From NCBI GenBank assembly GCA_022828595.1, contig JAKGHH010000002.1:71334383-71398382 (forward strand): DNA of 64,000 nucleotides, read 5' to 3'. Positions 11,446 through 22,599 of this stretch are shown in pieces. The notes below the pieces were generated by a model, which searched no databases, was not told the DNA's origin, and saw nothing but the letters and a program-made list of their open reading frames with translations. Within the stretch, counting starts at the first letter, position 1; each line of letters starts with the position of its first letter. The position numbers were made by a program, and so were the translations under genes. This DNA comes from Nelumbo lutea (lineage: Eukaryota; Streptophyta; Magnoliopsida; Proteales; Nelumbonaceae).

Positions 11446-12130
11446 TCAGGTCAATTTAAATCCAATCCAAAGAAGTTTTAATGGATTGAATTTGATTGAA
11501 GGTTGGATTAGGATTTTTTTGGTAAGAAACCAAATGTTCTTGAGCCTAACAACATTAGTAACTTCTCAAGTTAATTGGCATAACCTTGACTTCATAGGTT
11601 AGAAATTAGTCCTACTAGTCAAGCCAATGGTGAATTAGCTTTAATCATTTGGCCAATTTTAAAGGCTTGTGGTCAAAATCCAATAAAGCCTTGTAAAAAA
11701 TGAGGGAAAAAGAAAAAAAATGTTTTCTTAAAGTTAGAAGTAATGGTTGAGCTAGTTGTTTGCTTGGGTTATTAAAATTTGTTCACCAAGAGGTCTCCAA
11801 ATACATAACAAGCCACAAGTTCAGGTTTTACAGTCCTCATGCAAGCAAGGACCTGTCCATGGAGAATATGATATCCATAATCTTAAATTTCCAAAAAAAA
11901 GGACCCAAGTTGATGTCATTAGATTGATTCTCTCAGATTAAATAGAAATATTTTCTCACAAAATCAACTTATTGTATCCCATTTAAATGGCTTATAGTAA
12001 TACCTAAATTTATGTCAATTTGGAAAGTGGCAAATTTAGAAAATTTTGAAGATTCAGTCTTAGTAAATAAAGAAAAGGGAAGCAATAAAAGGAATTGTGA
12101 AGAGTATCCTAAGAAATCCTTTGTAGAGAG
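11446..12130. other. AT-rich intergenic DNA
   Basis: No gene is recognised. The right part (from about 11,950) may be untranslated or ORF1-linker sequence of the LINE that follows, but it has no recognisable coding similarity. Confidence 0.4.
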
Positions 12131-15100
12131 CCAAGTTTTGTTGGATGCTTGTGATGGGTTGTCTAGGCCCACAAAGTGACACAAGTATCTGGCATGACAA
12201 AGTCCAATGGACCATGGTACTTGTTCTACTTCGAGAGCCAAGGTGGTGGGTCACAATTCACCACCAATGGCCCAATGAGCCTTATGGCTTGGAACTATCA
12301 AGGGGGTGGAAGCTCCCCAACAGTTCATCGTTTACAAAATCTCCTTTTGAGATTCAAGCCAATTATCTTTTTTATTATAGAGACAAAAAGCTCATTGAAG
12401 AAATCTGAAAAACTATTTCAATTTTGTAAAGATTACCAAGTGCATATTGTAGAACCTAATGGTACTACCGGTGGTCTTTCGCTAGGCTGATTAAAGAATT
12501 TGCATGTGGATGTTTTGACCTCTTATGAAAATGCTATTGCCATTAGAATTTCAGATTGGTCGAAAGGATGTGTATGGGGTTTACTCTACTATTACACTCA
12601 ACCAAACAGAGAGGGTTGTCCGAATTGTTTAGTTGATACTAAAAACTTCTCTCTTACCACTTCCAATCCTTGGTGCTTGTTGGGGGACTTCAATTTAATT
12701 GCAAATGCTTTTGAAAAAGTAGGGGGAAATAAATTGTCTTTGTCACAAACAAACCTATTACAAAAGTTAATGAATGAGTGTAACTTGCTTGATATGGGCT
12801 TTAATGGGCTAGGTTTTACATGGTGTAACAAGTGTGCACCAAACCATCTTATCTTTAAATGTTTGGACAGGCTTTTAGCAACTCCTGAATGGGTTCAAAT
12901 TTTTCCAAAAGCAATTGTTCATCATCTCCCAATAATAGCTACTGATCATTCACCACTAGTTGTTCATATTGTATCCACTATTAAAGGGAAAAATCATTTC
13001 TGTTTAGAGGAATACTGGACAAGGTAAAAAGGATTTGTGGATCAATTTTCTTCTGTTTGGGCTGAAGCGCAAGGCTCCTGTCCTCAAAATTTGTGCTCAT
13101 CTAAGTGTTCTATGTTCAAATATGATCAAAACATGTTTGGTCAAATAGCCCAACGAATTCACTCTCTTGAGAAGGAACTGAATCGTATTCATAATTTCTG
13201 GAGTTCTACTTTTGACCCTAAGTCTGTTGAACTAGAAATAAATATAAGGAGAGAGCTTGAAAGTTGGATGCATAGAGAAAAAAAAAACTACTGGAAGCAG
13301 AGAGCAAGAGTGAAATGTCATTTGGAAGGTGATAGATTTACAAAATTCTACCATATTACAACCTCAAATAAATTTCAAAAAAAATCGTCCATTGGCTTAA
13401 AGACTTACCTGTCAATTGGTCATTTTCTCAACAAACCATCCTCTCTACCTTTTCCTCTTATTTTCAAGGCCTTTTTCACATGTCTACTCCAAATCTTGAT
13501 GATTTTAGAGGACTAACCCTTGTTATTCAGCCTTTAACTAATGATTTTTTATGTTAACTGCCAAATTCTGAAGAGATTAGATTTGCTTTATTTTCTATTC
13601 GCCCTTCAAAAGTATCATGCCCAGATGGTATACATGCCTTTGTTTGTCAGAAATGTTGGCATATTATTGGTGGAGAACTTATTTTGTTTATTGAAGACTG
13701 CTTCCGAAATCCAAGTAAAATCAAAGAAATCAACCAAACTGCTATTTGCTTGATCCCAAACGTTCAAATAGTAGAAGAGGCTAGGGATTTTAGACCCAAC
13801 GGGTTAAGTAATGTCATCTACAAGATTATTGCTAAGTTGTTGACTCAGTGGATGAAACACATTATTCTATCACACATCTCCCCTTATCAATCAACTTTCA
13901 CTCCTAGTAGACAAATTGCAGATAATTCCATCATTTGTCAAGATGTTATTCATACAATGAAGAGACAAAAAAGGTAAAACTTTTTATTTTATGCTAAAAT
14001 TAGATCCCAATAAGGCATATGATATAATGGATTAGTCATCTTTAATGACTATACTATAGAGTTTAGGTTTTGCTTATCACTTTTGCTCCTTACTTTTTCA
14101 TTGTATTTTTACTCCCAGTCTTGTTGTGATGGTTAATGGGCAACTTGAAGATTTTTTACTCCTCAAGGACTAAAACAAGGTTGTCAATTGCCACCTTACT
14201 TGTTCATTCTAGGAGCTAAGGTTCTCTCTCATCTGCTTCAAAGCAAACTAGATTCTAAAGAATTACATGGAATTCGCTTTGGTAGAATTGGTATGCGTCT
14301 AAACCACCTTCTCTTTGCTGATGTTTTACTAATCTTTGGTAAATGTTCCCTTCGTGAAGTTGATTGTATTAAAAATCAATTGGATACTTTCTGTAAGTGG
14401 TCGAGGCAAAAAGTTAGTTATCAAAAGTCAGCAATCTACTTCAGCTCAAACACACATAGACACATGAGATTGAGAATTGCTTCAAACCTTGGGGTTAGAG
14501 TTATGGGCTCAACCGAGAAATATCTTGGCGGCCCAATTTTTGTTGATAGATCCAAAAGTATTGGGTGGAATTTTCTTGTTGATAAAGTCTAAAGTAAACT
14601 TCAGAGTTGGAAAGCAAATACTCTTTCACAAGTTGGGCATACAGTAGTAATAAAATCAACTTTGAAGACCATACCTACATATCATATGCAAACTGAATTC
14701 ATGCCAAAAACTTTGTGTGCAGAGATAAATTATGTAGACTTTTGGTGGAGCGGACATACTAGGCCAAGACCAATCTATCTCAAGTCCTGGAGCTTTATTT
14801 TACATCAAAAAGATATGGGTGGTTTGGGCCTTACAGATGTTGAGTGGAAGAACAAAGCTCTTCGGGTAAATTTTGTTGGCGTTTTTGCACTAAAGAGGAG
14901 CCTCTCTAGGTCAGACTTCTAAAAGCAAAGTATCTAACAAATCATTCCTTTTGGAGTGTGAAAGAGAAGGGTCAAATTTCCCGCACTTAGGCTTGTATTC
15001 TCAATTCATGGAAGTTACTTCTCAAAGGTTGTAAGTGGATCAGAGGGGATGGCTATAAAATTAGTATACTTCATGATCCATGGCTTTCTATTGAGGTACA

Positions 15101-16335
15101 TGTCTCTTTTGAAGCTCACCAGGATCTCATCTCCAATTGCAAGGTTGAAAACTTCATTGACCACATGCAAATGACTTGGAGAGAAGAACTTATTACACAT
15201 TTCTTTTCCTCATCTACTGTACAATGTCAGCTCTCGCTCCCTACATCTAAGAAGATGGATCGATTGGTGTGGACTCCAAGCCCTCACGGACGATTTACTA
15301 CTTCCTCTTGTTTAAAATTATTTTCTCTCAACAAACCAAGCTCGTCAATGACCAATTATATAACTAGGAGCGTTGCATTCATCGAATCTTACCTACAAAG
15401 GTATGTCTCTGTCGTCATATCAGTGACATTGATCCAACCTATCAACTTTGTGGAGAGAATGTTGAAACCATAGAACACATCCTCCTCTATTGTCTAATGG
15501 TCCAACCAATTTGGTTTGGTTCTATTTTGAGCTTGAGAATAAAGCTCTATCCTAATCAAATCCTAGTTGAGTGGTTGATGTCTTGGTGGAAGGTAGAGAA
15601 AAATTTAGATACCCCTGTATTTCTTCATGGTGACACTATCCTATGATTGATTTGGAGGCAGAGGAATAGCACCATCTTTAATAATAAACCTTTCAATCAA
15701 TAAAATATTATAAAACATTCTCAAGGTTTAGGTTTATGTGATGTTTACTTGAAGAATGGAAAAAGTTGATACTCTTCCACTACTAAGACTACATTTCCTA
15801 CTCAAAACCACTCTTGGACTAAACCAAGTATTGGCTGGTTGAAAATGAATATTGATGGTGCGGTAAGAGAAAATAAAATTGGAGATGGTATTGTTATCAG
15901 AGATCATAGAGGTGTTCATATTTATTCTCGTGCAATTCCTCTCTCAGTTGATTCCCATCTTCAAATTGAATTCCTTGCATTCCTCATAGGTATCAAATTT
16001 TCCATTGAATTGCAGCTTAACAACGTGGCTTTTGAAGGTGATACTAAACAAGTAACTGACCTCTTGTTGGTGGATTCCTCAACCCCACCATGGTGTGTTA
16101 ACACTATTATTGAATATTGCAAAGGTCTTTTATCACGCCTCTGTTCATTCTCAATTATTCAAACTAAAAGGATAGGATGACAAATATGGCAGCCCACATA
16201 GTTAATCAAATTGCTATTAATGTTTCTTCTATTACTACTTGGTCAGCTTGTCCTAATTTTTTGACCATTATTGTTTCCTCTAATATGCTTAATTGAGATA
16301 ATTGAAAGCCCTCCTTTGCTAAAAAAAGATATTTA
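12131..16335 (+). mobile_element. near-complete decayed LINE (endonuclease-RT-RNase H)
   Basis: The domains follow L1 order. An APE-type endonuclease starts near 12,287 ('MAWNYQG') and includes 'WCLLGDFNLI' (about 12,672) and 'TDHSPLVV' (about 12,940). Reverse transcriptase runs from about 13,400: 'ARDFRPNGLSNVIYKIIAK' at 13,780, 'QGCQLPPYLF' at 14,178, and the catalytic box changed to 'LLFADVLLIF' at 14,310 (expected F-A-D-D, second Asp lost). A zinc-binding region lies at about 15,400-15,490 and RNase H at 15,840-16,170. It ends near an A-run at 16,321-16,327. Many stops and frameshifts make it inactive. I found no clear target duplication, so the ends are approximate. Confidence 0.85.
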
Positions 16336-16712
16336 AATTTGGTGAGTCCCATGTCAATCATTATGCTCAAACAAAAGGAAAACATGGCCAAGCGAGCATA
16401 AATTCAAACCTTCTAGTTGGGCTCACCTAATGATGAACCTCTATAAATTGAGAAGAGAACAAGAGGTAGGGGACAACACCTTAATTTGGGTTAGGAATCT
16501 CAACCCAATCCATCTTACACCCACTAACTATATTGTGTGAATGATGTAGTTCTATGGGCTTTACTTTGCTCCTATCATGGTTGAACAAGCGTCTAATGAC
16601 CTATTTATTTTTAAATCTAAACCCTAAAATTTTAAACCCAAATCCTAAAACCTAAAACCTAAAGAACCACAAGTTTGATCAAGTGAAGTCCTCTACAATA
16701 TTCTCATTCATA
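16336..16712. other. intergenic, with telomere-like CCTAAA words
   Basis: No gene is present. At about 16,614-16,667 the sequence consists of degenerate AAACCCTAAA and AAACCTAAA words, resembling a decayed interstitial telomere-type repeat or a telo-box-like tract. Confidence 0.45.
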
Positions 16713-17165
16713 TGGAAATCCAGGGTCATCCAAGAGTAGTACTTTTTCATGGTCTAAGTGCAAACTTAGCTCATGATGGCTCCTAAGTGAGTGGTAGTTT
16801 ACTTGAAACTTGCGATGAAAACAAATAAAGAGAAGAGTACCAAGCAGGGTTGAAAAGAATGCAAGCATATCTAATACTAGGGTTTTCTTTGCCTTATATG
16901 AAAGCATGCATTTACATATAACCCTTATTACCCAACTTTTTGCACATTGACAAAAACATCTATAGTCCCTATCCCAACTCCAAAGGGCTCCACATGAGTT
17001 GTGCCTAGTTTGATATACTTGATAAAATTTAAGAGGCCCAACCCATGGCTATGCATTATATGATCCAAATTCAAGCCCAAATGTATAATTCTATTGTTCT
17101 TTTCTTTTCTTGTCATGTGCTATATGCTAGATCTGTGGATGGTAGAAAGAAGGAAAGTAACATGA
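16713..17165 (-). pseudogene. truncated RPS17 5' end with promoter
   Basis: Bases 16,713-16,976 align with 8219-8512, i.e. the first roughly 28 codons, leader, TATA region and upstream promoter of RPS17. Shared landmarks are GGAAATCCAGGGTCATCC, the AGTAGTAC word, TACTAGGGTTT (telo-box), the degraded TATA (CCTTATATGA) and CCCAACTTTTTG. About 28 bp of coding sequence is missing and the start codon context is destroyed. The rest of the gene (codon 29 onward) is absent. The alignment continues at 16,977-17,165 with 11,302-11,445, so the duplicated block originally covered promoter DNA now split by a LINE. It cannot encode S17. Confidence 0.85.
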
Positions 17166-17542
17166 TAAATATCATGTGTGTGTGTGCATGTATATATACA
17201 TAGAGAGAGAGAGAGAGAGTCTTTTTCAAAATTCATGATACACAATTTTTTTGGTATGTTACGTATTGTGTTCATGTGTATTGATACTTTAAGTCTCGGT
17301 TTGAAGGCTAAAAACCAATTATGGCAAAAATTAACTTGAAGCCTAGGGTATTTGGAGTTCTAAATTAATTTGATAGGTGGAATTTTTCTTGGTTTTTCAA
17401 ACTTGAAATCAAATATGACCATGGGCTGATTTGGCTTGGGACTAAACCAGTGGTAAGGGCTATAGCTTGGCTTAAGGCCTATAACTTTGAATATTATATA
17501 TTATGTAATATAAAATAAAATACATGTATATATATATATATT
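17166..17542. other. intergenic with microsatellites
   Basis: Holds TG and GA runs (17,197-17,220) and TA-rich stretches (17,525-17,540). No gene is seen. Confidence 0.5.
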
Positions 17543-17780
17543 CCAAGGATTAAAATATTTATACACCCAATACCCTCAAGTGGGTATTGATATGGCCGAT
17601 ACATAGTGGTTTTTTACTTTTTAACTATTTTTACATGTATTAGAGGGTATCATTCATCATTTTAAGGTTTTAGTTATTTTTTAAAATCTTCGTATCCATT
17701 TATCTAAGCATATCTAGGTACAACGGTACCAATATGATGCACCCAATACATGGTATACCATATTGATATTTTAATCCTTG
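17543..17780. mobile_element. small TIR element (CAAGGATTAAAATAT ends)
   Basis: The left end CAAGGATTAAAATAT is repeated inverted at the right end (ATATTTTAATCCTTG with one extra base). The inside contains 'GGTATTGATATGGCCGATAC'-type words also seen in the element at 57.4 kb. It is probably a Mutator-type MITE, but no target duplication can be read because the left flank is a TA repeat. Confidence 0.55.
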
Positions 17781-17841
17781 ATCTATACCACAATTAGAAG
17801 TGTGAATGAGAGTGTGGAACTTTTGTTTGACTAAAACACCC

Positions 17842-18120
17842 CAATTTTTTATTTTGGTCCCTCTTTAATTGTAAGGGCATAAATGTAATTTGATCAACCA
17901 CTTCAAATCCTTCTCATTATGTTTTATATTTAAAGTATTAACTTCCATTAACAATCATTGAATCCTATTCTTGAATAGATTGCCCTATTATTGAATTCGG
18001 TCCCTCGCTAATTTTGAGGGCACAAAATATAATTTGAACTACTGTATTTTTCCTAATTCAATTCCCTGTCTTTAAGTATTGTGTTTAGAGTATTAACTCC
18101 CATTATTTCATTGAATCCTA
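17842..18120. repeat. degenerate tandem duplication, unit about 140 bp
   Basis: Two copies (about 17,842-17,975 and 17,985-18,120) share, in order, TCGGTCCCTC/TTGGTCCCTC, AGGGCA-AAAT-TAATTTGA, the AAGTATT word, AGTATTAACT(C/T)CCATTA and TTGAATCCTAT. Confidence 0.6.
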
Positions 18121-18267
18121 TATTAATTAATAATATTAAAGAAAAACAAGTGTGACAATTCAACATTTTGGATCATTATGTGTCAACTATTGATGTCATT
18201 ACTAAATAATAATGAAAATTCAAAAGATGAAAAATACACAAAAGCATAAAAAAATAAAAAATCTTCT

Positions 18268-18437
18268 AGAAAACATTCGAGCATATATCTCTAATATTGT
18301 ATTCATCATATAAACAAAAAAAATGTGACAAATAAAAATGTTTTTAGAAAACATTTGAGCATAATTCCTTAATATTGTATATTCATCATATAAACAAAAA
18401 TAAATGTGACAAATAAAAATATTTTTTATAGACATAG
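18268..18437. repeat. tandem duplication, unit about 80 bp
   Basis: Two copies share AGAAAACATT(C/T)GAGCATA, TAATATTGTAT, TTCATCATATAAACAAAAA and ATGTGACAAATAAAAAT. AT-rich and non-coding. Confidence 0.7.
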
Positions 18438-18540
18438 AAATATACAAGAAAATGTAGAAGATTTTGAAAACATATTATTTACTATCATCCCTGACATCAA
18501 AAACTGCCATCTGCAAAGCATGTGCACATTTACTAATAAA

Positions 18541-18620
18541 GTGTGTGTGTGTGTGTGTGTCTTGTAGTATCGATACACTTGATATATATGAATGTGTATA
18601 TCATGCCTTTTGGGTAACCG

Positions 18621-18698
<78 letters not shown>
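18541..18698. repeat. compound microsatellite (GT)n, (CT)n, (TA)n
   Basis: A GT run at 18,541-18,560, a CT run at about 18,622-18,664 and a directly adjoining TA run to about 18,698. Open frames across it are artefacts of the repeat. Confidence 0.95.
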
Positions 18699-18702
<4 letters not shown>

Positions 18703-18850
18703 GTTTAAAGTTTAAAAACATGAAATTTTAAAATTTCGAACCTAGTATGTAAGATGTGAATATATTGAAGGTCAATCATTAGGTATCAAATATTGGACCT
18801 AGCTTATAAATTTATAGACTTTATGCAAGCTCAAGCTTGAACAAAATACC

Positions 18851-19721
18851 TGATACAACACGATTCGAGCACTCCTAACTAACTAAGACTTGGCTCCTGG
18901 CTGTGACAGACAGCACCTGAGAGGAAGAGGAAGGTGAAGGATTCCCAAGGAGTTCTCCCGGCGGGAACACTCCGATGGCTAAGTTAGAACTCGGAGGAAA
19001 CTCAAGGAAAACACATAGAGTTAAGAGTGCTGAAAGTGCTAGCTTTAATACCTTTGTTTCGTGAGGGTCGGGGTCTTCTTATATCGGAGCTCAGTCACAT
19101 CAAGCGTAACCACCGCTGCCCTAGCTGTTACTGCCAGAATTGAGGTGGCAGGTGCAGGCTGCGGCTGCAGGGTATGGACTCGTTAGGCGTGCCATGCTTT
19201 TCAGAGACGGCATGCACGACACCGCCTGGCCAAAGATATGGGCACTGCCACCAGATCTGGCAGGTACGGATGTCAGGCAGATCTTCCCTGCAGGCTGTCG
19301 AACTACTTTGCACTGAACCACTTGAGACTGGGTTGCCTTGCACCGAGGTGCTCGCATTGGAAGCGAGCCTTGAGCAAGTACGAACAGGAGTTCTGACGGT
19401 GCTGCCCCAAGGTGTTTCTCCCTCGGGGCACTTAGCCAAAAGGTAGGGTGCTCCCTTCTTAAGAAGGGAGAGCTCGGAGCCCCTTCGAAGGGAGCTTGGG
19501 TCCCTTTGCACGGGGGGAGCTCGGGGCGCTCCATCTTCAGGCTTGGGGCGGGCTGGGCTTCACTTCTCGGCGAGCTTCCATACCCGTTGAGTCGTTTGGT
19601 CGGGCCTTGGTGAGCTTGTTGCGCTGAGTTGCGGCCAGGCTATCGCGCTGAGTTGTCACTTATGCCAGGTCATGTTCACGTGTCCCCGTATTACGAGGTC
19701 GGGCCAAAACACCCTATATCA
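18851..19721 (-). repeat. 3' LTR of the Tat element
   Basis: 871 bp with TGAT...ATCA ends, GC-richer than its surroundings. It carries 97 bp (18,924-19,020) that the other LTR lacks. Open frames inside it are not genes. Confidence 0.9.
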
Positions 19722-19739
19722 ATTGCCCCCCACTCCCCG
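19722..19739 (-). other. polypurine tract of the Tat element
   Basis: On the minus strand this reads CGGGGAGTGGGGGGCAAT and directly abuts the TGAT start of the 3' LTR, the position where plus-strand DNA synthesis is primed. Confidence 0.75.
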
Positions 19740-20028
19740 TACTAGGGGTGCTGACCCAGCGCGGGGAGTTCACGGTCTACTGGGTGGATTTGACTCGGGG
19801 TTTAAGCTTTCTTGTCTGCCAGCTCATCGATTGGACCGGTTCTCTGCTCGACTCTACCAGGCACGGCTCGGGCCGCGTATGGTCTACGTGCGGATGTCAC
19901 GCGACTTATAGACTTTACGGATGTCAAAAATGCGCTAAATTGATTTTGTCTCGAAGGTCGCGCAACCAGTTTTCATGAGGATCGTTAGATCATTTCGATC
20001 TCAACCGTTGATGTCCATGTATAGTGGC

Positions 20029-20036
20029 TATAAATA
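20029..20036 (+). promoter_or_regulatory. TATA box of the antisense gene
   Basis: TATAAATA, inside GGCTATAAATAGCGAGGG, lies 145 bp upstream of the ATG at 20,181 on the plus strand, inside the internal region and not in the LTR. This fits an independent promoter directing transcription opposite to gag-pol. Confidence 0.6.
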
Positions 20037-21527
20037 GCGAGGGTCCTGGCCATTTTCCTTCGCCACAAATCCTCAATCATAGTCTTGAGCTCGCGTCCAA
20101 AGCCTCCAGCCCGGGTCAATTCTTCCAAGTCTGGTCCATCTCTCTTTGGTGAGTCACCATAGCTCTTCTTCAGTTTCGTTATGTCTTCCTTTGATAGCCA
20201 GTTAGATGAGCCCGAGGTGTCCGAGGTGGGTACCTTGGCTCAGGGTAACCCTACCAGAGTCCAATCCCCCGAGGTGCAGGAGGCCTCGGGTAACTTGGCG
20301 TCCACTTCTCACTGAGGTTGGATGTTGGACAGGTTTGGACACTCCACCATGACCCAGGAGAGGCTCCGCTCCCTTATTCGGTAGTACAACCTGCCTAGGG
20401 AGTGCACCTACAGTTTACCCGCGGGTAACTTCTCATGGGAGCACGACCCTGACGAAATTGTAATCTTCCAAGAGCAACTCATAGCCGGGCTGCGCCTACC
20501 CTTCCGTCCACTCAATGTTACGATAGACCAGCTTCACCCGAACTCGATCCGTAACATGGTCGAGACCATCTCCCTCTGCTACGAGTATGTCCTCCCCCTT
20601 AACTTGGACATATTTTGTTCTATCCTTACCATCAAGAAGAGCGCTTCATGCGTTTTCCTCGAGCACAAGAGGGCTTACTACTTGTCCCCTCACTCGGGCT
20701 TCAAGTTGACGCACAATCTTCCAAGAAAGATCCCGACCTAGAAGCAGGACTACTTCGTAGTCTAGAACCATGCGGGGTGGCCCTTCCCTACTCACTGGTG
20801 GGCGGCTATCCAAGACCCCGGCATCATCCTCGATAAGAAGACCAGGGAAACATTCCAATCGTGGGCTGAGGTCGGTTGTAGTTACAAGAATTACATCACC
20901 GAGAGTATGCTCATCTAGGCCAGCTTGAGTCCGGGTACGTGGTTAGTACCTTAGTTGTCTGGCCTGCTCCTTTCTTTTACTCGAGTACTAATGCCGAGCT
21001 CTGTTGCAGGTCCCATGGAGGCAGATAAGCTTAAGGGAGATTGGCTCTTCAAGCACATGAAGGGTAGGAAGAAGCGGGCTGCTAAGAGAGCTCGTATCGA
21101 GTCACCGCCAGCCCCCACTCCCGAGCCCAAACTTCTGTCGGCTCCAACTTCCGAGCCCAAGCTCCCTAAGGCTTCTCCAATTATTGACTTGGAGGAGTCC
21201 ATACCACCTAGGGAGCCCGAGACCTCGGTCGAGCCCGCTATGAGAGCAGCAGCTGAGCCCGAGGTTGCCACCGGGGCTGCCCGGATGGGGGCCAAAGTAT
21301 CTTGGTCCCCTAGTGTGGCCTTCAAAAAAGCAAAGGGGTCGTTTACAATGAGGAAATCTCGGTCAGGGCCGATATGCTTAACCTTGCCCAGCTCGGAGCT
21401 CGGGCTGCCACCCACACTATGGTGGTAAGTTCTCTTATCTTTCCTTTCCTTTTCTTTTATATATATGTTTCTTTGGTACTAGCTAACTTCCTTTGTCAGG
21501 CGAACTCCACCATGCAAGCCCTTGCTC

Positions 21528-21939
21528 TTCAGTCCGAGAGGAACCTGAAGCGGGCTTTGACCGCCGAGGAGTCTTCCTACGCTACTCATACTGATCTGAA
21601 GGTAGCTCGCGAGCAGATCCATCAGTTGGAGAGCGGCGCCATGGCCTAGAGGGGCGTTATTACGATGCTAACGGCAGAGAAGGATGAGCTAGCATGTGAG
21701 AATGACGTGTTGAGGGGCGAGGTGGGGGCCCTCTTCAGTCCAAGAGGAACCTGAAGCAGGCTCTGACCGCCGAGGTGTCTTCCCGCGCTGCTCATACCGA
21801 TCTAAGGGTAGCTCACGAGTAGATCCAGCAATTGGAGAGAGGCGCCATGAACCAGAGGGGCGTTATTACGGTGCTGACGGGGGAGAAAGATGAGCTAGCA
21901 CGCGAGAATGGCATACTGAGGGGCGAGGTGGGGGCCCTC
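21528..21939 (+). repeat. 206-bp tandem duplication in the antisense ORF
   Basis: Copy 1 (21,528-21,733) and copy 2 (21,734-21,939) both run from TTCAGTCC to GGTGGGGGCCCTC with scattered substitutions. Because 206 is not a multiple of three, the second copy is read in another frame. Confidence 0.85.
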
Positions 21940-22053
21940 AAAGCGGAGCTGGCATGCGAGAAGGGCGTGTTGAGGGGCGAGGTGGAGGCCCTCAAAGCAG
22001 AGCTGGCACGCGAGAAGGGTGCGTCGAGGGGCGATCTGGACGCCCTCAGGCCG
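21898..22053 (+). repeat. 54-bp repeats encoding an 18-residue coiled-coil unit
   Basis: Units start at 21,898, 21,952 and 22,006 (the last partial). Each encodes a variant of an 18-aa charged unit with the core 'LRGEV-ALKAEL'. The regular spacing of Leu and charged residues fits a coiled coil. Confidence 0.85.
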
Positions 22054-22599
22054 AGCCGAAAGGCCTTAAGGAAAATAAGAAGGCCCTCCTACACAAGGTG
22101 GAGTTCCTCATGGTGGACATTGAAGAGAAGACTGAGATCTTCACTCAAAAGATAGAGGAGACGAAGATCAAGGCTGTTGCGGAGTACATCCTATCTGATA
22201 AATTTGATGCCGCTCTAGGGGAGGCCTACCGCAAGGGGTTCAAGCTCAGCAGATGACTGATAAGGCACACATACCCCGAGCTTGACACAAGTGCCATCAC
22301 CACCTCACGAATCACGGATGAAATAGCTCGTCAAGCCACAAATGATCCGGATTCAGAAGAGGAGGATGGTGATGAAGAAGCAGACGCCCCTGACCAGCCC
22401 GAAGCTCCTGAGGAGGTCTCGTGCAGAGAGGAGGAGCCCCCGAAGTGATTGTCCTTGTATTTCGAGCCTACGAGCTCAGTCTTTGTAGTAGTTTTTTTTT
22501 TTTTGGTCAAGATCATTGTACAAAACTTACTTGTTAATGAAATCGATCTTTCTTTTCCAAGTGTTGTTTTATTCGAGCTATCATGGTTGAGCGTGCACG

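Larger units (their letters stand above)
20181..22448 (+). pseudogene. antisense additional ORF of the Tat element, three exons
   Basis: Exon 1 (20,181-20,934) encodes a globular domain resembling the Pfam family called 'putative gypsy type transposon' (PF04195): 'GLRLPFRPL', 'LHPNS' and 'AYYLSPHSGF' blocks. A 75-bp intron (20,935-21,009; GGTACGT donor, TTGCAG acceptor) joins in phase 1 to exon 2 (21,010-21,424), which has a Lys/Arg-rich patch like a nuclear signal and a Pro/Glu-rich region. A second 75-bp intron (21,425-21,499; GGTAAGT, TTGTCAG) leads to exon 3: coiled coil with repeats, then an acidic tail ending at TGA 22,446-22,448. Lesions include in-frame stops at 20,313, 20,382, 20,739, 20,763 and 20,916, a one-base loss near 21,348, a stop near 21,648, and a 206-bp duplication that shifts the frame. 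The function of such proteins is unknown. Confidence 0.8.

Noticed and set aside
16614..16667. True interstitial telomere repeat
   Set aside because: Only degenerate CCTAAA words and no run of perfect CCCTAAA units, so kept only as a note on the region.
19121..19534. Open frames in the left LTR (and equivalents at 28,381-28,849)
   Set aside because: They lie inside the LTRs in GC-rich sequence, are not preserved between the two LTRs, and have no recognisable domain.
20955..21415. Minus-strand frame of 154 codons across the antisense gene
   Set aside because: The plus strand has the splice sites, consistent frame and similarity. The minus frame is compositional.
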